From contig NZ_LQIT01000010.1 in the NCBI RefSeq assembly GCF_001499965.1, positions 61,875 to 125,874 on the forward strand: 64,000 nt of DNA. Reading direction: 5' to 3'. The translations under genes and the position numbers were made by a program. Of this stretch, positions 28,769 through 37,604 are shown in pieces (position 1 is the first letter of the stretch; every line of letters starts with the position of its first letter). The notes beneath the pieces are model-generated. The model saw only the letters and a program-made list of their open reading frames with translations. It searched no databases and had not been told where the DNA came from. Source of the stretch: Mycobacterium sp. GA-2829. Its GTDB lineage: Bacteria; Actinomycetota; Actinomycetes; Mycobacteriales; Mycobacteriaceae.

Positions 28769-29512
28769 GTGAGTCGAGTGGCTGTGGTGACCGGTGGCGC
28801 GTCCGGGCTGGGGGAGGCGATCTGCGCCGGGCTGGCGGCCGACGGCCACCGGGTGGCCGTGCTCGATCTCGATGCGGCTGCGGCCGACAAGGTCGCCGCG
28901 GAATTGCGTGGCGGCGGAGCGCAAGCCATCGGAGTCGCGATCGATGTCGCCGACGAGGCTGCTGTCGAGCGCGCATTCAGCACGGTGCGAACCGAATTCG
29001 GGCCCGTCGGGATCCTCGTGACCAGCGCCGCGATCGGTGGTTTCACTCGCCTCGACAAAATCACACTCGACGAGTGGAACCGCTATCTCGCGGTCAATCT
29101 CACCGGGACCTTCTTGACCCTGCGGACCGCACTGACGGACATGGTCGCGGCGGGATGGGGCCGGGTTGTGACGATCTCGTCGGCCGCCGGACAGCAGGGT
29201 GGGCCGCGGCAGGCGCACTACTCAGCCACCAAGGGCGGTGTCATCGCATTGACCAAGACCGTCGCGCGTGACTACGCCCGATTCGGCGTCACTGCGAATA
29301 CTGTGCCCCCCTTCGCTATCGAGACGCCGATGCTGCGTCAGCAACAGGCTGACGGCAAGCTTCCACCCGACGCGTTCCTGACCCAGGCGATCCCGGCCGG
29401 CCGCGTCGGTGCACCGGCCGACGTCGCCGCAGTGTGTGCGTTCCTGTGCTCGGAGGCCGCCGGATACGTCACGGGTCAAATCGTCGGAGTGAACGGCGGT
29501 GCAGTCGTCTGA
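28769..29512 (+). CDS. SDR family oxidoreductase
   Basis: 247-residue classical short-chain dehydrogenase. TGGASGLGEAI is at 9-19, DVAD and SAA (in place of NAG) in the middle, catalytic Ser in TISSAAG and YSATK (Tyr-x3-Lys). The substrate is probably a hydroxyl or ketone intermediate of the local pathway. GTG 28769 has a GAGGAGG site. It heads the SDR-ferredoxin-P450-SDR operon under operator B. The ferredoxin follows after 42 bp. Confidence 0.9.
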   Translation: MSRVAVVTGGASGLGEAICAGLAADGHRVAVLDLDAAAADKVAAELRGGGAQAIGVAIDVADEAAVERAFSTVRTEFGPVGILVTSAAIGGFTRLDKITLDEWNRYLAVNLTGTFLTLRTALTDMVAAGWGRVVTISSAAGQQGGPRQAHYSATKGGVIALTKTVARDYARFGVTANTVPPFAIETPMLRQQQADGKLPPDAFLTQAIPAGRVGAPADVAAVCAFLCSEAAGYVTGQIVGVNGGAVV

Positions 29513-29554
29513 CCGGCACCCACCAGAAGGACAGGAATGAGGGAGGCAGTGACG

Positions 29555-29761
29555 ATGCGGGTCGAGGTCGAATCCTCACGGTGCCAGGGCCACACCCTGT
29601 GCGCCATGATCGCACCGGAGTCGTTCGTGCTCGACGACGTCGACGGCCACGCCGCCGCGGTGCCCGGGGACGTGCCGCAGGCGCAGCGCGCGAAGGTCAC
29701 CGAGGCGGCCCGCTCCTGCCCCGAGCAGGCGATCCTGCTGACCGATGGGGGTCCGCGATGA
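29555..29761 (+). CDS. Ferredoxin, 3Fe-4S type
   Basis: 68-residue electron carrier. The cluster motif is Cys-x2-His-x2-Cys (CQGHTLC) with the third cysteine in ARSCPEQAI. The His in the position of the second cysteine of a 4Fe-4S motif marks the 3Fe-4S ferredoxins that serve mycobacterial P450s. I chose ATG 29555, preceded by GGGAGG; an in-frame ATG at 29537 would add six residues. Its stop overlaps the P450 start (ATGA), so it is the likely redox partner of that enzyme. No ferredoxin reductase gene is present in the region. Confidence 0.9.
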   Translation: MRVEVESSRCQGHTLCAMIAPESFVLDDVDGHAAAVPGDVPQAQRAKVTEAARSCPEQAILLTDGGPR

Positions 29762-31092
29762 GCACCTACCACTTCGACCGGCACAGCCCCGACTACCGGG
29801 ACAAGTTTCTCGACATCACGCACGAGATGCACCGGAAGTGCCCGCTGGCGTGGACCGACACCTACGACGGGCACTGGGTGGCCGCCGGCAGCGACGCGGT
29901 GTTCGAGCTGGCGCGTTGTCCGCACGTGTCCAACGACCACGACGTGAACAACGAACGCCGCGGCTACAAGGGCATCTCGATCCCGCGGATGGTGGAGGCC
30001 GAGGGGTTCCGCGGCGGCATGCTCGAGATGGACGACCCGGAGCACCGCTTCTACCGCACCGCGCTGAACCCGTATCTGTCGCCTGCGGCGGTGAAGCGCT
30101 GGGAACCGTTCGTCGACGAGATCGTGCGCGCCTGTCTGGACGACCACATCGAGACGGGCCGCATCGATTTCGTCGACGACCTGGCCAACGTGGTGCCCGC
30201 GGTGCTCACGCTCGCGATGCTCGGGGTGCCCTTGGAGAAGTGGGAGCTGTACAACGAACCGGCGCATGCGTCGGTGTACACCCCGCCGGACTCCCCGGAT
30301 GCCGACCGGGTGCGCGAGATGTACCTGGCGATGGGCGTGGACCTGTTCACCAATCTGATGGAGATCCGCGGCAACCCGCGCCCGGGCATCATCGACGCGC
30401 TGGCGAAGCTGCGCATCGACGGCGAGGCCCCACCCGACATCGAGCTCATCGGCATGCTGAACCTGTTGATCGGCGGGGGATTCGACACCACGACCGCGCT
30501 GACGGCGCATGCCTTGGAGTGGCTCTCGGAGCATCCTGACGAGCGGATGCGACTCAGCGCCGAACGCGACACCCTGCTCAACCCTGCCACCGAGGAGTTC
30601 CTGCGGTACTTCACCCCGGCACCCGGTGATGCCCGCACGATCGCCGAGGATATGAGGCTCGGCGACATCGAACTGCACGAAGGTCAGCGCCTGTGGTTGT
30701 CCTGGGCGATGGCCAACCGCGACCCTGCGGTGTTCAGCGACGCCGACCAGCTGGTCATGGACCGAAAGGGCAATCGCCACTTCAGCTTCGGTCTCGGCGT
30801 GCACCGTTGCATCGGATCGAATGTGGCTCGCACGGTGTTCAAGTCGATGCTCACCGCGGTGCTGGACCGGATGCCGGACTACCGGTGCCTACCCGAGGGA
30901 ACCGTGCACTACGACAGCATCGGGGTCATCCAGGGCATGCGGCACCTGCCCGCGGAGTTCACCCCCGGGCGGCGCCTGGGCGCCGGGGTGGCGGAAACCG
31001 TCGTCAAACTCCAGAAGATCTGCGACGAACAGGGATTGGCGCGCCCGATCACCGAGCTCAAGGACGCCGCGCGTATCGAGGAAACGGTATGA
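29758..31092 (+). CDS. Cytochrome P450 coupled to a ferredoxin
   Basis: 444-residue P450. The I-helix is GGGFDTTTA, with Asp replacing the usual Glu of the acid-alcohol pair. ExxR is EEFLR and the haem loop is FGLGVHRCIG with Cys351. The C-terminal extension of about 40 residues after the normal end is longer than in the other two P450s of this cluster. It is not closely related to them. It is translationally coupled on both sides, to the ferredoxin upstream and the SDR downstream. Confidence 0.92.
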   Translation: MSTYHFDRHSPDYRDKFLDITHEMHRKCPLAWTDTYDGHWVAAGSDAVFELARCPHVSNDHDVNNERRGYKGISIPRMVEAEGFRGGMLEMDDPEHRFYRTALNPYLSPAAVKRWEPFVDEIVRACLDDHIETGRIDFVDDLANVVPAVLTLAMLGVPLEKWELYNEPAHASVYTPPDSPDADRVREMYLAMGVDLFTNLMEIRGNPRPGIIDALAKLRIDGEAPPDIELIGMLNLLIGGGFDTTTALTAHALEWLSEHPDERMRLSAERDTLLNPATEEFLRYFTPAPGDARTIAEDMRLGDIELHEGQRLWLSWAMANRDPAVFSDADQLVMDRKGNRHFSFGLGVHRCIGSNVARTVFKSMLTAVLDRMPDYRCLPEGTVHYDSIGVIQGMRHLPAEFTPGRRLGAGVAETVVKLQKICDEQGLARPITELKDAARIEETV

Positions 31093-31919
31093 ACCGTCCG
31101 GTCGCGGTGGTGACCGGGGCCAGTCGTGGAGCCGGTGCCGGGATCGCGCACGCGCTGGGAATGCACGGCTGCACCGTCTACGTCACAGGCCGCACGATCG
31201 ACGCGAGCGAGACCGCCGCCAAGGTCACCGCCGCCGGGGGTGAGGGCATCGCGGTACAGGTCGACCACGGCAACGACGAGCAGGTCGTAGAATTCTTCGA
31301 CCGCGTCGGCCGCGACCACGGTCGCATCGACATCCTGGTCAACAATGCGGCCATCATCCGCGACGAGATGATGGGCCGCACCAAATTCTGGGAAGAACCG
31401 ATCAACGTCATCGAAACCTTGGACGTCGGGCTGCGCAGCAGCTACGTCGCCACCGTCTACGCCGCACCGCTGATGGTGCCGCACCGCAAGGGACTGGTCG
31501 CCTTCACCTCATCGTCTGGCGCGGTGCACTACGCGTTCGGACCCGCCTACGGCGTCCCGAAAGCCGGGGTCGACAAGATGGCCGCCGACATGGCCTACGA
31601 CTTCCGCGATGTGGGCGTCGCCGCCGTGTCGATCTGGATGGGTTCCCTGCTCACCGACCGGGTCCGCGCCATCGTGGCGAGCAACCCCGAGAAGCTCGGC
31701 CACATCCTCGACACCGCCGAGACCCCCGAGCTCACCGGTCACGTGATCTGGGAGCTCTACCGTGACCCCGAGGTGATGGCGGTCAGCGGCCAGACCCTCA
31801 TCGGCGCCGAACTCGCGGCCATGTACGGCATCAAGGACGAGGGTGGCCGCCAACCACCCTCGTATCGCGATCTTTTCGGTGTGCATCCGAACCGGCAGCA
31901 GGCCCACGTGATGCGATGA
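31089..31919 (+). CDS. SDR family oxidoreductase, DHRS1-like
   Basis: 276-residue SDR. TGASRGAGAGIA is near the start, NNAA in the middle, and the active site is SSSGAVHYAFGPAYGVPK (Ser, Tyr-x3-Lys). The SIWMGSLLTDRV stretch and the long C-terminal extension (about 40 residues after the Rossmann core) match the DHRS1-like group. ATG 31089 overlaps the P450 stop. It is last in the operon and ends 6 bp before the convergent nitroreductase. Confidence 0.88.
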   Translation: MNRPVAVVTGASRGAGAGIAHALGMHGCTVYVTGRTIDASETAAKVTAAGGEGIAVQVDHGNDEQVVEFFDRVGRDHGRIDILVNNAAIIRDEMMGRTKFWEEPINVIETLDVGLRSSYVATVYAAPLMVPHRKGLVAFTSSSGAVHYAFGPAYGVPKAGVDKMAADMAYDFRDVGVAAVSIWMGSLLTDRVRAIVASNPEKLGHILDTAETPELTGHVIWELYRDPEVMAVSGQTLIGAELAAMYGIKDEGGRQPPSYRDLFGVHPNRQQAHVMR

Positions 31920-31925
31920 GGCGGT

Positions 31926-32597
31926 TCACTTCCCCCGCGGGCGAGCGCCCCGTCCGTAGGTGATGTCGGCGCGTTCGGGGTCCCACCGGTTGCGGAACAC
32001 CACATCGGACAGCGGCCGACGGCGGACCGGTCCGTGGCGTCCGCGTGGCCAGCCCACCACCACGTGCCCGGCCAGGAACCACTCGTCGGGGATTCCGACG
32101 GCCTCCCGCAGCGCCTTCTCGCCGCCGTAGGAGGCCCAGCTCGTGATGCATGCACCCAACCCCTGGGCGCGCGCGGCGAGGTAGAAGTTCTGCAGTGCGG
32201 GGTAGATCGAGCCGCCCTGCAGGAATTCCGAGGAGAACTCGTTCTTGAATGCGGTGAACAACACCGAGGTGAACTCGCCCGCGCGGTCGTGCAGTTCGTA
32301 GGTGGCGCGGTTGTTGCGCGCGGCGCGGCTGTCGTCCTCGGGTGCGGGCCGCGTCATGCCGTAGATGGATTCGATTGACGCCAGGGCGATCTGCGCGGCC
32401 TGAGCGACCGCGGCGCGCTGTTCGGGGCCGTCGAGGACGATGAACCGCCACAGCTGGGCGTTGGCCCCGTTGGGCGCCCAGGTGGCCGCCTCCAGGCAAC
32501 GGTCCAGGGTCTCGGCGTCAACCGGTTCGTCGGTGAACCGGCGGATCGAGCGTGCGGTGGACAGCACTTCCCAGACGTCGTTCGTCGGATGTGGCAT
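31926..32597 (-). CDS. Nitroreductase family flavoprotein
   Basis: 223-residue FMN-dependent oxidoreductase of the nitroreductase fold. The FMN phosphate segment RSIRRFTDEPV is at the start, followed by AATWAPNGANAQLWRF, and the central helix GLGACITSW is the usual FMN contact. Such enzymes may reduce enones, quinones or nitro groups or carry out flavin-linked desaturation; the substrate is unknown. ATG 32597 (or 32603) has no ribosome site, so the message may be leaderless. It diverges from an SDR across operator C. Confidence 0.87.
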   Translation of the reverse strand: MPHPTNDVWEVLSTARSIRRFTDEPVDAETLDRCLEAATWAPNGANAQLWRFIVLDGPEQRAAVAQAAQIALASIESIYGMTRPAPEDDSRAARNNRATYELHDRAGEFTSVLFTAFKNEFSSEFLQGGSIYPALQNFYLAARAQGLGACITSWASYGGEKALREAVGIPDEWFLAGHVVVGWPRGRHGPVRRRPLSDVVFRNRWDPERADITYGRGARPRGK

Positions 32598-32639
32598 GAC
32601 CATTGGTGTACTCGACGCAAGCCCGGGTGTCCAGCACCC

Positions 32640-32667
32640 GTTGTGCTGTACAGTCGTACTGCACAAC
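32640..32667. promoter_or_regulatory. Operator C of the putative TetR regulon (extended dyad)
   Basis: The core CTGTACAGTCGTACTG (32646-32661) fits the shared palindrome. It is embedded in a longer dyad with outer arms GTTGTGC (32640-32646) and GCACAAC (32661-32667), making it the most symmetrical copy. It sits between the leftward nitroreductase (start 32597) and the rightward SDR (start 32693). Confidence 0.75.
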
Positions 32668-32692
32668 GGGGCGATCTGATGGGAGTGACGCT

Positions 32693-33463
32693 GTGAGCGA
32701 CAGGTTTTCGATGGAAGGCAGGGTCGCGGTCATCACCGGCGGCGGCACCGGCATCGGGCGGGCATCGGCGCTCGTGCTCGCCGAACACGGTGCCGACGTC
32801 GTGCTGGCAGGGCGGCGCGCGGAACCGCTGAAGGAGACGGCCGCCGAGGTGGAGGCGCTCGGCCGCCGCGCGCTCGGGGTGCCGACGGACGTGACGAACG
32901 CCGACGAGTGCCAGGCGCTCGTCGACGCGGCGCTCGCCGAGTTCGGCCGGCTGGACGTCCTGCTCAACAACGCCGGCGGCGGCGAGACGAAGTCGCTGAT
33001 GAAGTGGACCGACGACGAGTGGCGTCAGGTGCTGGACCTGAACCTGTCGAGTGCCTGGTACCTGTCGCGCGCGGCCGCCAAAGCGATGATCGCCCAGGGC
33101 AAGGGGGCGATCGTCAACATCTCGTCCGGCGCCGGCCTGCTGGCCATGCCGCAGGCGCCCATCTACGGCGCCGCCAAGGCCGGTCTGCAGAACCTCACCG
33201 GCTCGATGGCCGCGGCGTGGACGCGGAAGGGTGTGCGGGTCAACTGCATCGCCTGCGGCGCGGTCCGCACCCCCGGCCTGGAGGCCGATGCGAAACGGCA
33301 GGGCTTCGACATCGACATGATCGGACAGACCAACGGATCCGGCCGGATCGCCGAAGCCGACGAGATCGGCTACGGCGTCCTGTTCTTCGCCTCCGACGCC
33401 TCGAGCTACTGCTCGGGGCAGACGCTGTACATGCACGGCGGCCCCGGTCCGGCGGGGGTGTGA
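32693..33463 (+). CDS. SDR family oxidoreductase
   Basis: 256-residue short-chain dehydrogenase. TGGGTGIGRASA, NNAGGGE, Ser in NISSGAG and YGAAK are all present. The basic residues after strand 2 (AGRRAE) suggest NADP(H) preference. GTG 32693 is the only start that keeps the N-terminus at normal length; a closer ATG at 32678 is out of frame and stops at once. It is followed 2 bp later by the VOC gene in the operator C rightward operon. Confidence 0.9.
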   Translation: MSDRFSMEGRVAVITGGGTGIGRASALVLAEHGADVVLAGRRAEPLKETAAEVEALGRRALGVPTDVTNADECQALVDAALAEFGRLDVLLNNAGGGETKSLMKWTDDEWRQVLDLNLSSAWYLSRAAAKAMIAQGKGAIVNISSGAGLLAMPQAPIYGAAKAGLQNLTGSMAAAWTRKGVRVNCIACGAVRTPGLEADAKRQGFDIDMIGQTNGSGRIAEADEIGYGVLFFASDASSYCSGQTLYMHGGPGPAGV

Positions 33464-33465
33464 GC

Positions 33466-33897
33466 ATGGACGTCAGCCACATCGGCGTGCGGGTGCGCGA
33501 CCTCGACGCATCGGTGAAGTTCTACACCGCACTCGGTTTCACCGAGGCCAAACGCCTCACCGTGCCGGATCAGGTGGCCGAGGGACTGCTCGGGCTGACA
33601 CCGCCCATCGGATTCGAGGCGGTCTATCTGCGCAACGGCGGGGTGGTGCTGCAGTTGCTCACCTTCTCCGGCCATCCGGCACCGGACGAGCCCGAACGCG
33701 GCATGGTCGGCGCCGGGCTGACTCATCTGTCGATCGCGGTGCCCGACGTGGCCGCGGCACGGGATGCGGTCACCGCCGCCGGGGGAGCGGTGGTCGCGGA
33801 CCCGGGCGGCGGATTCGCCTGTATGGTCCGCGACCCCGACGGCCAGCTGCTCGAGCTGGTCGCCGAGCGTGTCCGGCCGCTCAGCGCAACTCGCTGA
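33466..33897 (+). CDS. VOC/glyoxalase family protein
   Basis: 143-residue vicinal-oxygen-chelate protein with two beta-alpha-beta-beta-beta repeats. HIGVRVRDLDASVKFY opens the first and THLSIAVPDVAAARD the second, with the late Glu in DPDGQLLELVA. Metal ligands would be His5, His near 85 and Glu near 131. Members are epimerases, isomerases, dioxygenases or glyoxalases, so the reaction is open. It follows the SDR after 2 bp and overlaps the convergent LLM gene by 17 bp. Confidence 0.87.
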   Translation: MDVSHIGVRVRDLDASVKFYTALGFTEAKRLTVPDQVAEGLLGLTPPIGFEAVYLRNGGVVLQLLTFSGHPAPDEPERGMVGAGLTHLSIAVPDVAAARDAVTAAGGAVVADPGGGFACMVRDPDGQLLELVAERVRPLSATR

Positions 33898-34732
33898 CCA
33901 CCGCCGCGTACCGGTCCAGGAACGACAGCGTCGTCGAGGGGTCGTCGCTGTCGCGGCGGCCCCCACCGACCACGACACGGTCGAAGCCCAGATCCCGATA
34001 GCGCGCAAGCCGCCCCGGAGACGGGTCCCCCCACGCCATCACCGTCAGATCCAGCTTCGAAGGACCGTGCCCAGCGTCCTCGGCGCGGCGCCGGAAATCG
34101 GCGACGGCGGCGGGTAAATCCTGGAACGCGGCGTCGCCCGGTAGCCAGCCGTCGGCCCAGGGCAGGCACTCCCCGATCGCCGTGGGGCCGGTGGCCGCCG
34201 CGAGCAGTCGCGGACCGCCCTGCTGTAGCGGCTTGGGATGGCACCACACCGGATCGAAATCGTAGAACCGGCCGTGGTGTTCGGCTTCGTCCTGGGTCCA
34301 CAACACCCGCAGTGCGGCGACCATGTCCGCCAGGGCCCGATAGCGATCCGCCCAGGCAACGGGATTCGACACCGCCAGTTCGGCGCGCACCCCGACCCCG
34401 ACGCCCAATACCACCCGGCCGCCACTGAAGCGGTCCAACGTCGCCACCTGTTTTGCGAAGGTGAACAATTCGTGCTCCAGCGGAAGCGCGACGGCGGTGC
34501 CCAGACGCAGGGTGTTCGTCGCCTGTGCCGCGGCGAGCAGCGACAGTAGCGGATCCCACATCCGCTGCTGAGCGTGCAACAACGCGGCAGGCATGGCGCC
34601 CCCGGCGGACACCGGAATCTGCGGATGCTCGCCGACCCACAGCGACTCGAACCCGCGCTCTTCCAATTCCGTTGCGAGTAGGGCCGTTGGGAGATCGTGT
34701 GGGGTGTTGAGACTGACGAAGCCGATGTCCAT
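33881..34732 (-). CDS. LLM class (luciferase-like, probably F420-dependent) oxidoreductase
   Basis: 283-residue TIM-barrel flavin/deazaflavin enzyme. WVGEHPQIP, TLRLGTAVALPLEHELF, the VATLDRFSGGRVVLGVG segment and a late GFDRVVVGG are typical of mycobacterial F420-dependent LLM proteins. The cofactor is inferred from subfamily style only. The ATG start at 34732 lies one base from operator D with no room for a leader, so translation is probably leaderless. It diverges from the P450 at 34750. Confidence 0.88.
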   Translation of the reverse strand: MDIGFVSLNTPHDLPTALLATELEERGFESLWVGEHPQIPVSAGGAMPAALLHAQQRMWDPLLSLLAAAQATNTLRLGTAVALPLEHELFTFAKQVATLDRFSGGRVVLGVGVGVRAELAVSNPVAWADRYRALADMVAALRVLWTQDEAEHHGRFYDFDPVWCHPKPLQQGGPRLLAAATGPTAIGECLPWADGWLPGDAAFQDLPAAVADFRRRAEDAGHGPSKLDLTVMAWGDPSPGRLARYRDLGFDRVVVGGGRRDSDDPSTTLSFLDRYAAVVSELR

Positions 34733-34733
34733 G

Positions 34734-34749
34734 CTATACGATCGTACAG
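34734..34749. promoter_or_regulatory. Operator D of the putative TetR regulon, overlapping two leaderless promoters
   Basis: CTATACGATCGTACAG fills the entire space between two divergent start codons (ATG at 34732 minus, GTG at 34750 plus). Its centre reads TACGAT on both strands, a TAnnnT -10 hexamer placed 7 bp before the GTG and 8 bp before the ATG. A bound repressor would cover both promoters and both start sites. Confidence 0.78.
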
Positions 34750-35931
34750 GTGAGCGAGTTGTACTACGACCCCTATCACGTGGGAATCGACGCAGACCCG
34801 TATCCCGTCTACAAGCGGCTACGCGACGAGGCGCCGGTGTACTACAACGAGAAGTTCGGCTTCTGGGCTCTCAGTCGGTTCGCCGACGTCGAAGCCGCGC
34901 TCAAGGACGTCGAGAATCTGAGCAACGCCAAGGGGGACATCCTCGAGGTCGTCAAGGCCGAACCCGTCATGCCGGACGGGGTGTTCATCAACGAGGACCC
35001 GCCGGTGCACACGGTGCACCGACTCCTCGTCTCACGGGCGTTCACGCCGCGGAAGATGAAGGCGATCGAGGAACAGGTGCGGGCGTTCTGCGCGGCCTGT
35101 CTGGACCCGCTGACCGACGGGGACCGGTTCGACTTCACCCTCGATCTGGGCGCCGAGATGCCGATGCGGGTGATCGGCATGCTCGTGGGCATGCCGGATT
35201 CGTTGCAGCGCAGCGTCCGCAAGGTCGCGGGTGCCCGGTTGCGCAACAAACCCGGCGAACCGTTGCCGGTGAAGAAGGACAACTACTTCAACGGCAACAT
35301 GTTTCGTGACTACGTGGAGTGGCGTAAGAACAACCCGTCCGACGATCTGGTCACCGAACTGCTCAACGTCGAATTCGACGACGTGGACGGCAGGTGCCGC
35401 AAACTCCGCAGCGAGGAGCTGTTGGTGTTCCTCGGCGTCATCGCCAACGCGGGCACCGAGACCGTCGGGCGACTGTTCGGCTGGCTGGGCAAGGTGCTGG
35501 CCGACCATCCCGACCAGCGCCGCGAACTCGCCGCCGACCCGTCACTCATCCCGGGTGCCGTCGAGGAGGTGCTGCGGCTGGAGCCACCGGTCCACAACAT
35601 CGCCCGATACGTCACCAACGACGTTGAGTATCAGGGGAAGAAGGTCCCGGCCGGCAGCGCGTTGCTGCTCATGGCGGGCGCCGCCAACCGGGACGAACGC
35701 CGATTCGACGACCCCGACACCTTCGACATCCGACGCAACCCCAACCACCTCACGTTCGGTCGCGGGGCGCACTTCTGCCTCGGCACCTCGCTCGCCCGCA
35801 TCGAGGGCCGCATCGCGCTGGAAGAGATCCTCAAGCGCTGGCCCGACTGGACCATCGACGAGGAGCACGCGGTCCGAGCCCCGACGGCGACCGTACGGGG
35901 CTGGGACTCGATGCCCGCGATCGTCGGCTAG
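34750..35931 (+). CDS. Cytochrome P450 (paralogue of the one at 27502)
   Basis: 393-residue P450 monooxygenase. The I-helix is ANAGTETVGR (Val where the second Thr is usual), ExxR is EEVLR and the haem loop is FGRGAHFCLG with Cys343. It shares blocks along its whole length with the 27502 P450. GTG 34750 follows operator D directly, so the message probably starts at or next to the start codon. It overlaps the convergent MBL gene by 4 bp. Confidence 0.92.
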   Translation: MSELYYDPYHVGIDADPYPVYKRLRDEAPVYYNEKFGFWALSRFADVEAALKDVENLSNAKGDILEVVKAEPVMPDGVFINEDPPVHTVHRLLVSRAFTPRKMKAIEEQVRAFCAACLDPLTDGDRFDFTLDLGAEMPMRVIGMLVGMPDSLQRSVRKVAGARLRNKPGEPLPVKKDNYFNGNMFRDYVEWRKNNPSDDLVTELLNVEFDDVDGRCRKLRSEELLVFLGVIANAGTETVGRLFGWLGKVLADHPDQRRELAADPSLIPGAVEEVLRLEPPVHNIARYVTNDVEYQGKKVPAGSALLLMAGAANRDERRFDDPDTFDIRRNPNHLTFGRGAHFCLGTSLARIEGRIALEEILKRWPDWTIDEEHAVRAPTATVRGWDSMPAIVG

Positions 35932-36809
35932 TAGTCCCACACCGCGGGGACGCACCGGAACACGTCACCGGCGGTCGCCACATGGCAGACCGACGGGAAC
36001 GGCAGGTGCGTGGCGACCAGCGACTCACCCGTCGCTGCCAGCTCCCGCAGCAGGGCGATCCGCACCCGCGCCGCCTCTTCTGGGTCATGTTCGAACCCGT
36101 TGTGCCACTCCGGGTTGTCGAAGCCCGGAGCGAACACCGCATCGCCGGCGAACGTCAACGCCTCACCGCGGGACGCCAGCCGCACCACGCTGTGCCCGGG
36201 CGTGTGCCCGCCGGTGCGGCTGATCAACACACCGGGCGCCACCTCGTATTCCGTTTCGAAAGTCCGCAGCCTGCCGTGGTATTCGTCAAGGAAGCGCGAA
36301 GCGACCGACCGAAGCACGTCGGGTACCGGCTGCGGCATGCAGGTGCGGGCGAAGTCCGGCGCGGTCCAGAACTCGGCCTCGCGCGCCGCCAGATGCACCT
36401 TCAGGTCGGGCCGGAGCCGCGCCTGCAGTCCCTCGGTGAGCAGGCCGCCGACATGGTCCATGTGCAGGTGGGTCAGCACCACGTCGGTCACCGACCCCAG
36501 GTCGATCCCCGCGGCCTCCAGCCGGGCAGCGGTCTGACCGGCCCGCGGGAAGTCCGGGAACTCCACCCCGAGACCGGCGTCGACGAGGATCGTCCGGTCA
36601 CCGCTGCGGACCACGACCACGTTCAGCGGCCAGTCGAGCACGTCCGACGGCAGGTACATGTCGGCCAGCCAGCCCGCGAGCTCCGCCGGTTCGGCGTTGG
36701 TGGCCAGGGTCGACGCCGTGATCGGCAGCACCCCGTCGCTGATCACCAGCACGTCGATGTCACCGATCTGCAGCGCGTAACGCGACGGAACCATTTCGGC
36801 CAAGCTCAT
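35928..36809 (-). CDS. Metallo-beta-lactamase fold hydrolase
   Basis: 293-residue dinuclear-zinc hydrolase. THLHMDHVGGL supplies the HxHxDH motif near residue 115, GHTPGHS the third ligand set, and FAGDAVFAPG the bridging Asp. This layout is that of AHL-lactonase-like and other ester/lactone hydrolases. Ring opening of a lactone intermediate would fit the P450-rich setting, but that is inference. ATG 36809 is 6 bp after AAGGAG; ATG 36815 is too close to it. It lies downstream of an SDR in the same direction. Confidence 0.87.
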   Translation of the reverse strand: MSLAEMVPSRYALQIGDIDVLVISDGVLPITASTLATNAEPAELAGWLADMYLPSDVLDWPLNVVVVRSGDRTILVDAGLGVEFPDFPRAGQTAARLEAAGIDLGSVTDVVLTHLHMDHVGGLLTEGLQARLRPDLKVHLAAREAEFWTAPDFARTCMPQPVPDVLRSVASRFLDEYHGRLRTFETEYEVAPGVLISRTGGHTPGHSVVRLASRGEALTFAGDAVFAPGFDNPEWHNGFEHDPEEAARVRIALLRELAATGESLVATHLPFPSVCHVATAGDVFRCVPAVWDY

Positions 36810-36884
36810 GTTCATCTCCTTCAGTGTTGGACTGTCTGTCGCGCACCAGAACACCATCGAGTCCGCCGAGTCATCCGCCCGTGT

Positions 36885-37604
36885 TCAGGTCGCCGATCCG
36901 CCGCCGTCGACGTGCAGCGTCGTCCCGGTGATGAAACTCGACCGCGGCGACGCCAGGAACAGCACGGCGTGGGCGATCTCGTCCGGTTCGGCGACCCGCC
37001 CAAGCGGCAGCGCCCGCCCGAGTTCCTCGTTGGTGTCACCCCATTCCGCCGTCACCCCTTCCGTTCTCGTCGGGCCGGGCGCGACGGCGTTGACCCGCAC
37101 ACGATCTCCCGCGAACTCGACCGCCCACGTGCGGGTCAGCGACTCCAGTGCCGCCTTGGACGCGCTGTAGACCGACGCCGCGGGGACACCCTTACCCGCC
37201 ACCATCGACGTGATGTTGACGATGCTGCCCCCGCCCCTGGCGGCCATGCCCGGCAGGAGTCCGGCCGTCAGGAAGTAGCACCCGCGGACATTGGTGTCGA
37301 AGGTGTGGGTGAACGTAGCGACACCCTGGTCGACGGTCATCGCTCCGGGGAAGCCGGCTGCATTGTTGACCAGCACGTCGACCTCTCCGGCCTGCCGGAC
37401 GAGTTCGGCCACCGAGTCGAGGTCGGCCATGTCGGCCTCGATGAAGTGCAAGCGCGGATGCGTCGCCGCCGCGGCACTGCCGCGTCCGGCGTTGCGGCCC
37501 GTGATGACCACGTGCGCACCGGCGTCGGCCAGCAATCGCGCCGATGCCAGCCCGATACCCGCGGTGCCGCCGGTGACCAACGCCCGATATCCCGGTAGTT
37601 CCAT
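36885..37604 (-). CDS. SDR family oxidoreductase
   Basis: 239-residue short-chain dehydrogenase. TGGTAGIGLASA, NNAAGFPG, Ser in NITSMVAG and YSASK are intact, and the ending FITGTTLHVDGGG is canonical. ATG 37604 follows AAAGGAAAT. It is probably co-transcribed with the MBL gene 75 bp downstream. It diverges from the NmrA-like gene across 131 bp that contain no copy of the regulon palindrome. Confidence 0.9.
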   Translation of the reverse strand: MELPGYRALVTGGTAGIGLASARLLADAGAHVVITGRNAGRGSAAAATHPRLHFIEADMADLDSVAELVRQAGEVDVLVNNAAGFPGAMTVDQGVATFTHTFDTNVRGCYFLTAGLLPGMAARGGGSIVNITSMVAGKGVPAASVYSASKAALESLTRTWAVEFAGDRVRVNAVAPGPTRTEGVTAEWGDTNEELGRALPLGRVAEPDEIAHAVLFLASPRSSFITGTTLHVDGGGSAT

